A DNA stretch of 58,656 nucleotides. Origin: a virus. Shown here piece after piece: positions 30,575 through 40,769 of the stretch (position 1 is its first letter; each line of letters begins with the position of its first letter). The notes beneath the pieces were generated by a model, which was not told the DNA's origin, did not search any database, and was given only the letters and a program-made list of their open reading frames with translations. The position numbers were made by a program, and so were the translations under genes. Location: positions 1-58,656 of IMG/VR virus record IMGVR_UViG_3300032334_000389. One strand, written 5' to 3'.

Positions 30575-31999
30575 ATGTCAGTATTATCTACACCAGGCTT
30601 TGATTTGCAGCCTTCAGCAGAGAGAAAAACTCTAGCATCAAATTACATCACAAACTTTGACTTCTTGAATCAGTATCTTCCAGATACTTACGAGAAAGAG
30701 TTTGAAAGATATGGTAACCGTTCAGTTGCTTCTTTCTTAAGAGCAGTTGGAGCTGAGATGCCATCTATTTCTGACCTTATCAAATGGGCAGAGCAAGGTC
30801 GTTTACACACTAAATATGTTAACTGTGTTGCTACAGGTTTCCCTGCAGGTTCATTAACAGCTACAGTTATTGTTAATGATGTATTAAATCCTGCTGTAAC
30901 TTCTACTACAGGTATTGCATTTAGAATTGGACAGACAGTTATATTGTCTTCTAACACTAATGCTGCTAACTCTAACAAAGGTATTATTACTGATGTTGAC
31001 TATGCTAACGGAACTTTTGACGTAGCTTACTACGAGGCTGCAGGTCAAACTTTTGCAGCTACTGATGTAATCACTACATTTGTTTATGGTTCAGAGTTTA
31101 GAAAAGGAACTGAAGGAATGGTTGAGTCTTTAGAGGCTAATGACTTGATCTTAGAGAACAGCCCAATTATCATCAAAGATAAGTATGCAGTATCTGGTTC
31201 AGATATGGCTCAAATCGGATGGGTTGAGGTTACTACTGAGAATGGTGCTACAGGTTACTTATGGTACATCAAATCAGAGCACGAAACTCGTTTGAGATTT
31301 GAGGATTACTTAGAGTTAGCTATGATTGAAGCTGTACCAGCTGAAGCTAATTCAGGAGCTGCTGTTCAATCTGCTGTTGGTAACAAAGGATCTGAAGGTT
31401 TATTCTACTCTGTTTCTCAAAGAGGAAACGTATGGGGTGGTGGTAACCCAACTACATTGTCTGACTTCGATACTATTATCCAACGTCTTGACAAGCAAGG
31501 TGCTATCCAAGAGAATGTGTTATTCGTTAACCGTCAGTTCTCTTTCGATATCGATGATATGTTAGCTGCTCAAAACTCTTACGGAGCTGGTGGTACATCT
31601 TACGGTTTATTCGATAACGATAAAGATATGGCATTGAACTTAGGATTTACAGGATTCAGAAGAGGTTACGACTTCTACAAAACTGACTGGAAATACTTAA
31701 ACGATGCTGCTACTCGTGGTGGTTTAGTTGGTGGTGCTGTAAATGGAGTATTAGTTCCTGCTGGATCTACAACTGTTTATGACCAAGTATTAGGTAAAAA
31801 CGCTAAGAGACCATTCTTACACGTACGTTACAGAGCTTCTGAAACAGAAGATCGTCGTTACAAAACTTGGATTACTGGTTCTGCTGGTGGTGCTGCTACA
31901 TCTTCTTTAGATGCTATGGAGGTTCACTTCTTATCAGAGAGAGCGTTATGTACTTTAGGTGCTAACAACTTCTTCATATTCGAAGGAACTGCTCTATAA
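30575..31999 (+). CDS. Major capsid protein, 474 aa
   Basis: Follows scaffold and precedes a strong terminator, so it can be made in excess. The N-terminal arm (NYITNFDFLNQYLPDTYEKE) and DLIKWAEQGRLHTKYVN, then the LRFEDYLELAMIEAVPAEAN helix and C-terminal AMEVHFLSERALCTLGANNF, fit the capsid protein of related Bacteroidota podoviruses. Codon use is biased to frequent codons (GCT, GGT, AAC), as expected for an abundant protein. A probable client of the phage GroEL/GroES. Confidence 0.85.
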   Translation: MSVLSTPGFDLQPSAERKTLASNYITNFDFLNQYLPDTYEKEFERYGNRSVASFLRAVGAEMPSISDLIKWAEQGRLHTKYVNCVATGFPAGSLTATVIVNDVLNPAVTSTTGIAFRIGQTVILSSNTNAANSNKGIITDVDYANGTFDVAYYEAAGQTFAATDVITTFVYGSEFRKGTEGMVESLEANDLILENSPIIIKDKYAVSGSDMAQIGWVEVTTENGATGYLWYIKSEHETRLRFEDYLELAMIEAVPAEANSGAAVQSAVGNKGSEGLFYSVSQRGNVWGGGNPTTLSDFDTIIQRLDKQGAIQENVLFVNRQFSFDIDDMLAAQNSYGAGGTSYGLFDNDKDMALNLGFTGFRRGYDFYKTDWKYLNDAATRGGLVGGAVNGVLVPAGSTTVYDQVLGKNAKRPFLHVRYRASETEDRRYKTWITGSAGGAATSSLDAMEVHFLSERALCTLGANNFFIFEGTAL

Positions 32000-32015
32000 T
32001 AATAAATAAATACCC

Positions 32016-32052
32016 AACAGGGAGATGAGATACTCTCCCTGTTATTTTTTTT
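32016..32052 (+). terminator. Rho-independent terminator after major capsid gene
   Basis: AACAGGGAGA pairs with TCTCCCTGTT (10 bp, loop of 8) and is followed by eight T. It lies 17 bases beyond the capsid stop and should limit read-through, raising capsid mRNA above downstream genes. Confidence 0.92.
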
Positions 32053-32072
32053 AACAAATTAAATTATATCAA

Positions 32073-32813
32073 ATGAACAAAGAAACTGCATTAGTAGATA
32101 GAATCTACGTATTAAAAAAAAGAAACACTCCGCTGTCATATATGTTGACATCGAAGAACACTTCAAGAAGTCCGTTATATTACTTTGATGGACAATCAAA
32201 CAGACCACTTAGATATGCAAGAAACCAAAAGACACCTTTCGAGGATGAGCAGGATGGTTCAGCTATTTTAGAGCCTATTGTATTTGTTGATGGTTCATTA
32301 ACTGTACATAAAACAAATCCAGTGCTACAAAAATTCTTAGAATTTCACCCAGGAAATGGGATTGTATTTGAGGAAGTAAACACAGAGAAAGATGCGTCTG
32401 CACAATTCGATAAGTTAACTACAGAGTTGGATGCACAGTTAGCAGCAAGAGACCTTTCGGTTGATATGCTTGAGGCTGTTGCTAGGGTTGTATTGGGTGG
32501 TAGGATAGACAAGATGTCTACATCTGAACTTAAGAGAGACGTGCTTGTTTATGCAAGAACATATCCTGAGAAATTTATGGAGATGTTGAATGATCCAATG
32601 CTACAATTACAGAACACCTGTGCTAAGTTATTTGATCAAGATGTGTTGAGACTTAAAAATAAAGGAAGGGATGTTTATTTCAACCTTGAGACAAACAAGA
32701 AGAAATTGTTGACAGTTCCTTACGGTGAGAATCACTTATTTATCTTGGCATCACATTTGAAGTCAGATGACGGAATTGAAACACTTAGACTACTTGAGAG
32801 TCATTTAGATTAG
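32073..32813 (+). CDS. Conserved phage head-region protein, 246 aa
   Basis: PLSYMLTSKNTSRSPLYYFD, then RYARNQKTPFEDEQDGSAIL and FLEFHPGNGIVFEEVNTEKD form a pattern I recognise from many marine phages with no assigned function. The C-terminal two-thirds are helical (DAQLAARDLSVDMLEAVARV, TSELKRDVLVYARTYPEKF). Position between capsid and connector genes suggests a head completion or internal head protein. Its similarity to cyanophage proteins hints at a widespread structural role. Confidence 0.62.
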   Translation: MNKETALVDRIYVLKKRNTPLSYMLTSKNTSRSPLYYFDGQSNRPLRYARNQKTPFEDEQDGSAILEPIVFVDGSLTVHKTNPVLQKFLEFHPGNGIVFEEVNTEKDASAQFDKLTTELDAQLAARDLSVDMLEAVARVVLGGRIDKMSTSELKRDVLVYARTYPEKFMEMLNDPMLQLQNTCAKLFDQDVLRLKNKGRDVYFNLETNKKKLLTVPYGENHLFILASHLKSDDGIETLRLLESHLD

Positions 32814-32825
32814 TATTATTTTTAG

Positions 32826-32833
32826 TATCTTTG
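32826..32833 (+). promoter_or_regulatory. Late promoter -7 box
   Basis: TATCTTTG within ATCTTTGCAAAGAT, a 14-base palindrome similar to the bidirectional promoter at 13.5 kb. The ATG of the next gene is 32 bases downstream. It restarts transcription after the capsid terminator. Confidence 0.62.
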
Positions 32834-32865
32834 CAAAGATTATTAATCATAAACAAAAGATAAAA

Positions 32866-33150
32866 ATGGAAAAATTTTTAAGTATTCCTGTGACTAACGA
32901 GCAATTTCAAATTGTTTCTGCTACAGACATTAAACTTATTGAACAAGCATCAACTACTACTGTTACTATTGCTTACGGTGGAGGTAGAACTGCTACTATC
33001 ACTCACGCAACTGCTGGAGCTGGTATTGAAACGCAAAGAGACGCTATTGAGGCAGCTGTTGTTGCAGCCTTAGGTGAGGGATGGACAAAAGTAACTTACG
33101 ATGTTACATTATTACCGTTCGCTGTTTCAGGAATAGATATTTCTGCGTAA
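32866..33150 (+). CDS. Small virion protein candidate, 94 aa
   Basis: Beta-rich with low charge: FLSIPVTNEQFQIVSATDIK, then TTVTIAYGGGRTATITHATA. It has its own promoter and terminator, so it is expressed as a single-gene unit, which suggests high copy number, for example as capsid decoration. No family recognised. Confidence 0.6.
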   Translation: MEKFLSIPVTNEQFQIVSATDIKLIEQASTTTVTIAYGGGRTATITHATAGAGIETQRDAIEAAVVAALGEGWTKVTYDVTLLPFAVSGIDISA

Positions 33151-33178
33151 TTGTTTTTGTTCTTAATGAAAGCTAAAG

Positions 33179-33204
33179 GCACTCTGATTAGAGTGCTTTT
33201 TTTT
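33179..33204 (+). terminator. Rho-independent terminator
   Basis: GCACTCT and AGAGTGC form a 7-bp stem with loop GATT, followed by eight T. It isolates the 94-aa gene from the following connector genes. Confidence 0.92.
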
Positions 33205-33206
33205 AT

Positions 33207-33214
33207 TATCTTTG
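33207..33214 (+). promoter_or_regulatory. Late promoter -7 box
   Basis: TATCTTTG directly after the terminator T run and 15 bases before ATG 33230. The -33 region would overlap the terminator hairpin. Confidence 0.62.
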
Positions 33215-33229
33215 TAAAAAGTTTTTAGT

Positions 33230-33994
33230 ATGATAAACTCAGTTAGAAATACAGTTCTATCTGTTATAAATAAGAATAACTACGGCTATATTACACCTGC
33301 TGATTTCAACCTATACGCCAAGCAAGCACAGATGGAATTGTATGAGGAGTACTACTCTTCCTATAACAAAACCATCAATATGGAGAATGCTCGTATGTCA
33401 GGTACTGACTACGCTGATATTGAGCAGCCAATATCTGAAACTCTTGAGTCTTTTTTAGTTACGTCAATATTAAACTCAGTTCAAAATAATGTTTGGTACG
33501 CACCTTCAGTTAATACAACTGGTAGTGATTCATATATGATACTAAGGATTGATTGTTTAGATCCGCTTAATAAAAGAATCGCTACAGCTGAGAAGGTTTC
33601 CAACGCAAGAATAATGATGCTTTCAGACTCTAACTTGACTGGACCATCGATGATGTATCCATCATACACTTACGAGCAGGATTCAAGTGGAGTATCTACT
33701 ATTTCAGTATATCCTGATACTATAGATGATAGTCAAGGATATTCTTTAAAGTGTTCTTACTTTACATATCCTAAAGATCCTAAGTGGACTTATGTTACAC
33801 TTATGAACGGTGAGCCTATGTTTGATCAGTCTCAACCAGATTATCAAGACTTTCAGCTTCCTAATGAGGATGAGTATAAACTAGCTATGAAGATACTTCA
33901 ATACGCTGGAATATCAATAAGAGAACAAGAGGTTGCTGCTTACGCATTAGGTCAGGAACAACACGAACAACCAACATTTAGTCAACAACAATAA
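33230..33994 (+). CDS. Head-tail connector protein, 254 aa
   Basis: MINSVRNTVLSVINKNNYGY, then ITPADFNLYAKQAQMELYEE, and later YSLKCSYFTYPKDPKWTYVT are shared with uncharacterised adaptor proteins of Bacteroidota podoviruses, located between capsid and tail-stabilisation genes. It is the first gene of the connector/tail set and precedes a 305-aa partner by two bases. Likely a ring beneath the portal. Confidence 0.62.
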   Translation: MINSVRNTVLSVINKNNYGYITPADFNLYAKQAQMELYEEYYSSYNKTINMENARMSGTDYADIEQPISETLESFLVTSILNSVQNNVWYAPSVNTTGSDSYMILRIDCLDPLNKRIATAEKVSNARIMMLSDSNLTGPSMMYPSYTYEQDSSGVSTISVYPDTIDDSQGYSLKCSYFTYPKDPKWTYVTLMNGEPMFDQSQPDYQDFQLPNEDEYKLAMKILQYAGISIREQEVAAYALGQEQHEQPTFSQQQ

Positions 33995-33996
33995 TT

Positions 33997-34914
33997 ATGG
34001 CATACTTAACTGGCTATCAATATTATGAGAATGCTGGAAACTCTCCAGAGAATGAAAACTGGGGAACGTACCAGTATGTATCACTAAAGGATATAGTTAA
34101 CAACTTTATGTTGATGTATGTAGGTAATCACAAGCTTGTTAATAATGTTGACAAGTACGAGATACTGTTTCACGCAAAGAGAGGTATTCAGGAGTTAAAC
34201 TATGACGCATTAAAAGAGATTAAGATTGTAGAGCTTAGTATATGTGACGACCTTAAGTTGGTCCTACCACCAGACTACGTTAACTACGTTAGAATATCAT
34301 TGTACAAGGATGGCGTATTAAGACCGCTAACTGAGAACATTCAGACAAACTACAGTAACTCATACCTACAGGATAACAGCTGTAGGGTATTGTTTGATCA
34401 GGATGGAAACGTATTAGAAGGTACATCTATATTAGACTACGATAGAATACACAAGTTAAACAAGAGTATTTATTTAGGTGATGGTAAGTTTAATGGACTA
34501 GAGGGATACAACCTTGACGGTAAGTGGTACTTTAACCATACTATTGGGGCTAGATTTGGTCTTAATACAGAGACTGCAAACGTAAACCCTACGTACAGAA
34601 TAGATAAGAAGTCAGGTGTTATAAACTTTGGATCAGGAATGGCTGGTCAGCTTTGTATACTTGAGTACGTTACTGACGGTATGGAGGGAGGAGACGACTC
34701 CGAGGTTACGGTAAATAAGATGGCTGAAGAGTTCTTATACGCATACATTAAGTATAACGTGCTTACTAATAAGTACGGAGTTCAGGAGTATGTTGTAAAT
34801 AGAGCTAAGAAAGAGAAAACAGCACTTCTAAGAAACGCAAAAATAAGATTGAGTAACATACACCCTGGAAGATTATTGATGAATATGAGGGGCAAAGATA
34901 AGTGGATTAAATAA
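33997..34914 (+). CDS. Tail tubular/connector protein, 305 aa
   Basis: N-terminal helices FHAKRGIQELNYDALKEIKI and VVELS-like strands, LVLPPDYVNYVRISLYKDGV and C-terminal EEFLYAYIKYNVLTNKYGVQ match the general plan of T7 gp11/P22 gp4-type tube proteins in related phages. It lies between the connector and the stabilisation protein. Assembles as a ring connecting portal and tail. Confidence 0.65.
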   Translation: MAYLTGYQYYENAGNSPENENWGTYQYVSLKDIVNNFMLMYVGNHKLVNNVDKYEILFHAKRGIQELNYDALKEIKIVELSICDDLKLVLPPDYVNYVRISLYKDGVLRPLTENIQTNYSNSYLQDNSCRVLFDQDGNVLEGTSILDYDRIHKLNKSIYLGDGKFNGLEGYNLDGKWYFNHTIGARFGLNTETANVNPTYRIDKKSGVINFGSGMAGQLCILEYVTDGMEGGDDSEVTVNKMAEEFLYAYIKYNVLTNKYGVQEYVVNRAKKEKTALLRNAKIRLSNIHPGRLLMNMRGKDKWIK

Positions 34915-34916
34915 GT

Positions 34917-37900
34917 ATGGATTTAAATACTACGTTCCTTAAAGGAAGAATGAATAAGTCCTTTGACGAAAGAGTTCTTCCAGATGGAGAATATATTGAC
35001 GCGTTAAATATAAGAATAGGATCTACTGAAAACAATAGCGTTGGTGCTATTGAAAATTCATTGGGTAACACTAAGATTACCTCTATTCTTTATGAAGGAA
35101 ATCCTTTATCTACTAACGCTAGATGTATTGGAGCGTATGAGGATAGCCAGCACGAGACAATATACTGGTTTGTAACAGATCCAGAAAATGTAGATATGGT
35201 CCTGTCTTATAACGATAGAACTAATACACTTCTATACCACGTTATATCAACTACCGTACTTAACTTTGATACACAGTACTTAGTAAATGGAATAGATTTA
35301 ATTGACGGTCTATTATTCTGGACGGATAATTATAATCCTCCTAGAAGAATAAATGTAAATAGTCAATATGCATACCCAACTATGGGGGTTGATAACATTA
35401 CGGAAGACGATATATCTGTAATTGTTGCGCCACCATTAGAGTCTCCTACTATAGTTCCGTTGACAGCATCAACAGAAAAGAACTATATAAACGATAAGTT
35501 TGTGTCATTTTCTTATAGATATAAGTATAAGGATGGTGAATACAGCGCGTTGTCTCAGTTTAGTGATATAGCGTTTACGCCTAATAACTTCTTTCTTGAC
35601 TTTACAAGTTATACGAATGGAGCTATGGAGAATATATTTAACTCGTACAACGTATTATTTAATACAGGAAATGAAAATGTAGTGCAGTTAGACTTATGCT
35701 TTAAGTTATCAGATTCAAGTATTGTAAATATTATTGAAAGGTATAACAAGTATGAGCAGGGATGGGGAGATAATCAGATAAAGTCTATTATATTTGACAA
35801 CAAAAAGATATACACCGCGCTTCCAAATTCAGAGCTAACAAGATTATTTGATAACGTACCTCGTATAGCTAAGTCTCAGACCACTATGGGTAACAGACTT
35901 ATGTACGGTAACTATGTTGATGGTTACGATATTGATACTAATATTAATTATGTGATTTCTGGAGTTAGTGAGGAAATAGGAGGTAAATCTTTAAATGTTT
36001 TTACGGATAATGGATTATATAATATAGACGCATCAAATCCTAAAAATATTCCAAGCGCTATTATAAAAATAGACTTTACAGGTGCAGATATTAAAACTGG
36101 ATCTTTATTGTCAATAAATTTTAGACTGTATCATTACACATTTTCTGGAGATCCTTCCTATGCATTAGAAGGGGTTTTAAATGAGTTTGAATTTTTTTTT
36201 AATTTTAATGTAACAAACGATTTTCCTAATGCGTATCAGTTATCTCAAAACCAAGCATTTATAAACGCAATATATACACATAATCCAATAGCTGAATGCG
36301 GGACTGGATTCTCTTTAACAGATAAATTCAACTGCAGTATGACAACTGTGGTAACATCTCCTCCAGAATGGGATATTGAAGGAACAGGGATAACCGCAGT
36401 TGATCAGGGTTTTACAATAATATCGTCTCCAACAGAGCCAAACATTATAAAGTTACAGATACCTGCGATAAAATTTGTAACAGATCCACCTGATTTAATA
36501 GCGTACGAGTACCTGACAGATATAGGGACTACTGCTTCAATATCAACATTAGAAAATAAAAGAAGTCTACACAGCAATAGAGACTATGAGGTTGCTATTG
36601 TTTATCAGGATGAATATTTAAGAAGCTCTACTGCATTAGTTTGCGATCGTAATACGGTATTTTTTCCAGCGTCTACGTCTGATCTTAAAAACTATATAGT
36701 TGCTAAGATACAGAATCTTGCGCCCACTTGGGCTAAGAGATATAAGTTTGTTGTTAAGCCGTCAAAGACTAAGTACGAAACTATATATACAAACTTATTC
36801 TTCCAAGATGACGATGGTTTTGTGTGGTTTAAATTGGACGGAGAAAATATAAGTAAGGCAAAGATTGGTGAAAGATTAACCGTTAAAAGAGATTCTAACG
36901 GAGCTATGAATAACCTCGTTACTGTTACTGTTCTTGATGTTAAGTCTCAGTCTAATAATTTTATATCTGGCCCTGGATCTGTAGTTTATGAGCCCGCTGG
37001 AGTTTATATGAAGATGAGAGTTTCAAATTTTGAGGTTATTTATGATAAAAATTCTTTTATACAAATAGGTGCTCAAGGCGTATATAATGGTAGTAGTTAT
37101 ACTAATTTATACTGGGATCTTTCGTATGCAAATCCAAGTTATAATCCATCAATCCCTATAGATGCAGAAAATCAACCTAGGATACCTTATAAAATAACAG
37201 CTGGTAGTATCGTAAAGTTTAATATAAGGATGTGGAGAGATGGTGCTAGTGCAGATGCAGACTGCGGATCTAGAACATATGATTATGTAAGAACTGTTAT
37301 AGCCAATCAGGACTACGAAAACTTATATTTATTAGCTAGAGGGGAGGGAATAAACTTTGAGGATGGTTCAGTAGGTGGAGACGATGATACTATGAACGGA
37401 AACGAATATAATCAGACGTTAGGAGTTTTTGCTCCTGTTTCTGTTCGAATAGGTTTTGTTACAAGAGAATTTTATTTTATTCCTCCATATTGGCCAGCCC
37501 CTCCTTATTTTGCACCTGGGTTAAATAGATTTATGTTTCAGAGGATTGATCCTGAAAGCCCTTATTCACCAGGACTAATAGGCGGATATTATTTTGTTGC
37601 CCAGTCAGGGACTCCAAGGTGCAGTGGTAAGGGTTCTTATGTAGAGGGTGAGATTACAATACAGCTAGCAACATCTCTTATTGTTTTTGAGACAGAACCT
37701 CTTGATGCTGATGGAGAGACTTTTTATGAAGGAAGCGATAGTTTTCCAATCGTAGATAGATTCCATATGAGCGGAACAGAGCCTGCAGATAGTAATCAGA
37801 CATCCGATACAGATCCTAATGGATTCGGTGTTGTGACTATCAACTCATTCGACTGCTTTTCTTTTGGTAACGGTGTTGAGTCTTATAAAATAAATGATTC

Positions 37901-39953
37901 TATTGTTGGCGATCCTTTTTATTTAGGTTCCAGAGTTACAGCTGTAGCTCAGGAGCAGTATAGAGAAGCTCATAGATATGCCTCTATAACCTATAGTGGA
38001 ATATACAATGCTGAGACAAATATAAATAAATTAAACGAGTTCAATCTGTCATTGGCAAACTTCAAGGACTTAGAGAAATCATTTGGACCTATTAACAAGT
38101 TGTACGCAAGACGTACAGATGTTTTAGTATTACAGGAGGACAAGATATCATATATATTATCTGGTAAGAACTTATTGTCTGACTCCGCTGGAGGTGGACA
38201 GATCGCATCTATACCAGAGGTTTTGGGTACTCAGATTGCAAGAACTGAGGACTACGGTATCAGTAATAATCCTGAGAGCTTCGCTGTATTAGGTGGAGAG
38301 GTTTACTTTACCGACATAAAAAGAAATGTAGTACTTAACCTTAGAGGCGGATCAGCTCAGGGCGATGCCCTTAGTGTTATATCTGATATGGGTATGAAGT
38401 ACTGGTTTAGAGATGAGTTTAAGAACTCACAAAATTATTTTAAGATAGGTGGATACGATCCATATATGGACGAGTATGTGCTTCACCTTACTGAGAATGC
38501 TATGCCAACAGATCCAGATATTTTTGGCTGTGGAATTAAAGTATCTAAACAAAATATTAACGGACTTTATGAGTTTATTGTTGATCTTGGTAATCAGATA
38601 GGTAATGTAACTATTGATCTATCCTTATTTAGTGGAGAGGTACATATTGTAGCAAATTATGACGGTGTCGATGTGGTTGATGAAGTTATAAACATTCAGG
38701 ATGACTACTCGTTTACATTTGAAAAGTTATCGGTATTTCCTAATACGGTTAATATAAAAATAACGTCTGTTAATGCATCATTCTCAATTAATACAAACTG
38801 CGTAAGTGTTGTAGACTACATAAATGTTTATAGAGTTGTTTACAATAGCCCAGGGCTAGAGGATCAAACAATACATAATAGTTACGGATGGAGTTTAGGA
38901 ACTTATAACAGCCCACTAAGCACTGACTTTATAACTATGGAGGCTGATGGCGTGTCATTATATGATAGTCAGTTTGGAGGATTATCTCAGGGTATGATAC
39001 CAGCGGACGGAAGTAATATAACACTGATTTCAGATAAGAGAATTGGAGATACATTTACATTTAATCCTGTTTTAAACTCGTTTAAATATTTAATTTCTAA
39101 TAACTTATATACCGCAAGTGAGTTGCTTCCTTTATTGAGCACTATAACTCCAGTAACTGGAACGTATCAGGCTGTTATAAACTCTGCTAGTTTGGCAGGT
39201 TTTGATTATTTATATTTGGTTTGGGATTATAGAAGTGTAATAGAAATAACACTATGTTATGATGAGACTAACCCTTACACTTTATGTTGTGATTGTGCCG
39301 TATCTGATATGTTCTACATAGACTCAGACTCTTTTATAACCGCCACAGGTGTTTGGATTGATGAAAGTCAGACCACTATTGCTTCTGATGGGTTCTATAT
39401 GATTGACGGAACGTATAGACAGCTTTTAGAAGGGGTACTATTAGATCCTGTACCTTGCCCTGGATGTACTCCAGAGACTAAATGTTTTGTAGGTTTATGG
39501 GAAGAGGGAGATCCAGAGCATCCTGAAGGAGGAAGTATTACCTATATAAATGTAGATGGAGATACTGTAACACAGGATATGATATGGTTAGGAGATAATG
39601 TGGCTATAGTTTACCTATCAATAATTTCTTATATAGGTGTTGAAGAGACAATTTGTTATATTCCTTTAGCTTATAGAACTACAGGTAATAATGAAGGGGA
39701 TATAAGTTGCTCAACAGAAAGCCCTGCATTTGTTAATTTTTACATATATGGTGCAAATTTAGGATGTTTAGTTGAGACAGGATACATAGCTTTAAATACA
39801 AACAGTATATTAGATACGTTTAATGGATTGAATAAGTATTACTTAGTTTATTTAGCATTATGCCCTGATACAGCAAATACTTATCTTGTTCAAATAGGAA
39901 CAGATGGATATATAACAGTAATAGAAGCTTGTCCACCACCACCACCATCATAA
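34917..39953 (+). CDS. Tail stabilisation/nozzle protein, 1678 aa
   Basis: N-terminus FLKGRMNKSFDERVLPDGEY, IDALNIRIGSTENN and VGAIENSLGNTKI is the hallmark of crAss-like and Cellulophaga-type stabilisation proteins (T7 gp12/P22 gp10 analogues), with propeller-like repeats after it. Two CCDC/CPGCTPETKC-type Cys clusters near residues 1,455-1,525 and a proline run at the extreme C-terminus (ACPPPPPS) are unusual. At more than 1,600 aa it is larger than most relatives; the extra C-terminal part may be an added fibre-docking or receptor domain. Confidence 0.78.
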   Translation: MDLNTTFLKGRMNKSFDERVLPDGEYIDALNIRIGSTENNSVGAIENSLGNTKITSILYEGNPLSTNARCIGAYEDSQHETIYWFVTDPENVDMVLSYNDRTNTLLYHVISTTVLNFDTQYLVNGIDLIDGLLFWTDNYNPPRRINVNSQYAYPTMGVDNITEDDISVIVAPPLESPTIVPLTASTEKNYINDKFVSFSYRYKYKDGEYSALSQFSDIAFTPNNFFLDFTSYTNGAMENIFNSYNVLFNTGNENVVQLDLCFKLSDSSIVNIIERYNKYEQGWGDNQIKSIIFDNKKIYTALPNSELTRLFDNVPRIAKSQTTMGNRLMYGNYVDGYDIDTNINYVISGVSEEIGGKSLNVFTDNGLYNIDASNPKNIPSAIIKIDFTGADIKTGSLLSINFRLYHYTFSGDPSYALEGVLNEFEFFFNFNVTNDFPNAYQLSQNQAFINAIYTHNPIAECGTGFSLTDKFNCSMTTVVTSPPEWDIEGTGITAVDQGFTIISSPTEPNIIKLQIPAIKFVTDPPDLIAYEYLTDIGTTASISTLENKRSLHSNRDYEVAIVYQDEYLRSSTALVCDRNTVFFPASTSDLKNYIVAKIQNLAPTWAKRYKFVVKPSKTKYETIYTNLFFQDDDGFVWFKLDGENISKAKIGERLTVKRDSNGAMNNLVTVTVLDVKSQSNNFISGPGSVVYEPAGVYMKMRVSNFEVIYDKNSFIQIGAQGVYNGSSYTNLYWDLSYANPSYNPSIPIDAENQPRIPYKITAGSIVKFNIRMWRDGASADADCGSRTYDYVRTVIANQDYENLYLLARGEGINFEDGSVGGDDDTMNGNEYNQTLGVFAPVSVRIGFVTREFYFIPPYWPAPPYFAPGLNRFMFQRIDPESPYSPGLIGGYYFVAQSGTPRCSGKGSYVEGEITIQLATSLIVFETEPLDADGETFYEGSDSFPIVDRFHMSGTEPADSNQTSDTDPNGFGVVTINSFDCFSFGNGVESYKINDSIVGDPFYLGSRVTAVAQEQYREAHRYASITYSGIYNAETNINKLNEFNLSLANFKDLEKSFGPINKLYARRTDVLVLQEDKISYILSGKNLLSDSAGGGQIASIPEVLGTQIARTEDYGISNNPESFAVLGGEVYFTDIKRNVVLNLRGGSAQGDALSVISDMGMKYWFRDEFKNSQNYFKIGGYDPYMDEYVLHLTENAMPTDPDIFGCGIKVSKQNINGLYEFIVDLGNQIGNVTIDLSLFSGEVHIVANYDGVDVVDEVINIQDDYSFTFEKLSVFPNTVNIKITSVNASFSINTNCVSVVDYINVYRVVYNSPGLEDQTIHNSYGWSLGTYNSPLSTDFITMEADGVSLYDSQFGGLSQGMIPADGSNITLISDKRIGDTFTFNPVLNSFKYLISNNLYTASELLPLLSTITPVTGTYQAVINSASLAGFDYLYLVWDYRSVIEITLCYDETNPYTLCCDCAVSDMFYIDSDSFITATGVWIDESQTTIASDGFYMIDGTYRQLLEGVLLDPVPCPGCTPETKCFVGLWEEGDPEHPEGGSITYINVDGDTVTQDMIWLGDNVAIVYLSIISYIGVEETICYIPLAYRTTGNNEGDISCSTESPAFVNFYIYGANLGCLVETGYIALNTNSILDTFNGLNKYYLVYLALCPDTANTYLVQIGTDGYITVIEACPPPPPS

Positions 39954-39962
39954 AATTAAACT

Positions 39963-40751
39963 ATGAAGTATACACTAACATATAATAAGAATGTAGAGGG
40001 ATGGACATCATTCTTTTCATACCACCCAGAGATGATGGTTGGTATGAACGGAGCGTTCTATTCCTTTAAGGGTGGTGAGCTTTATAAGCACAACACGAAT
40101 GTTAACAGGAACACATTCTACCAGGACTGGTGGAACGAGGTGAATCATTTATACCCGTCACCAAACGCGTTTCAACCTACTAAGGTAACATCTGTATTTA
40201 ATGACGAGCCTCTTACTATTAAGAACTTCAAGACTATTGCAACCTATGGTAACAAGCCGTGGGACTGCTCTATTATGACGGACCTATCTACTGGAGATAT
40301 AGATGCTACGTACTTTACAGAGAAGGAGGGGAACTGGTTTGCTTATATTCGTAACCTGTCAGGTGATAATAATCTTAAACTTCGATTTTCTCAGGGCGTT
40401 GGTTCTGTTAATTTGGTTGAGAGTCCAGGGACTGCTGCTACAGTATTAAACTTTACATTTAATATTGGAACTATATTAAGTATTGGAGACTTGGCCTACA
40501 GAAATAATGCTGGAGCTATAGAGTTTATAGGTAATATTACAGGATTCACTAATACGTCTATAATAATAAATAATACGCCTCCATTGGCTAACCCAGTTAA
40601 CGACGGAGACTACATACTGTACATAAAGAATAGTGTTGCTGAGTCTTATGGTGCGCGTGGATACTATATGCAGTACGAGTTAGAGAACTATGCAAGGGAC
40701 AGGGTTGAACTATTCTCAGTAAAATCAAACGTATTTAAAAGTTATCCTTAA
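39963..40751 (+). CDS. Tail-associated protein, 262 aa
   Basis: TLTYNKNVEGWTSFFSYHPE, then MMVGMNGAFYSFKGGELYKH and VTSVFNDEPLTIKNFKTIAT are typical of a conserved structural protein that follows the stabilisation protein in Bacteroidota podoviruses, sometimes as its C-terminal domain. It probably completes the nozzle. Unknown beyond this. Confidence 0.6.
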   Translation: MKYTLTYNKNVEGWTSFFSYHPEMMVGMNGAFYSFKGGELYKHNTNVNRNTFYQDWWNEVNHLYPSPNAFQPTKVTSVFNDEPLTIKNFKTIATYGNKPWDCSIMTDLSTGDIDATYFTEKEGNWFAYIRNLSGDNNLKLRFSQGVGSVNLVESPGTAATVLNFTFNIGTILSIGDLAYRNNAGAIEFIGNITGFTNTSIIINNTPPLANPVNDGDYILYIKNSVAESYGARGYYMQYELENYARDRVELFSVKSNVFKSYP

Positions 40752-40757
40752 AATTAT

Positions 40758-40765
40758 TATCTTTG
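40758..40765 (+). promoter_or_regulatory. Late promoter -7 box, nearly leaderless gene
   Basis: TATCTTTG ends four bases before ATG 40770. If transcription starts 6-8 bases downstream of the box, the mRNA would have almost no leader. Confidence 0.55.
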
Positions 40766-40769
40766 CATA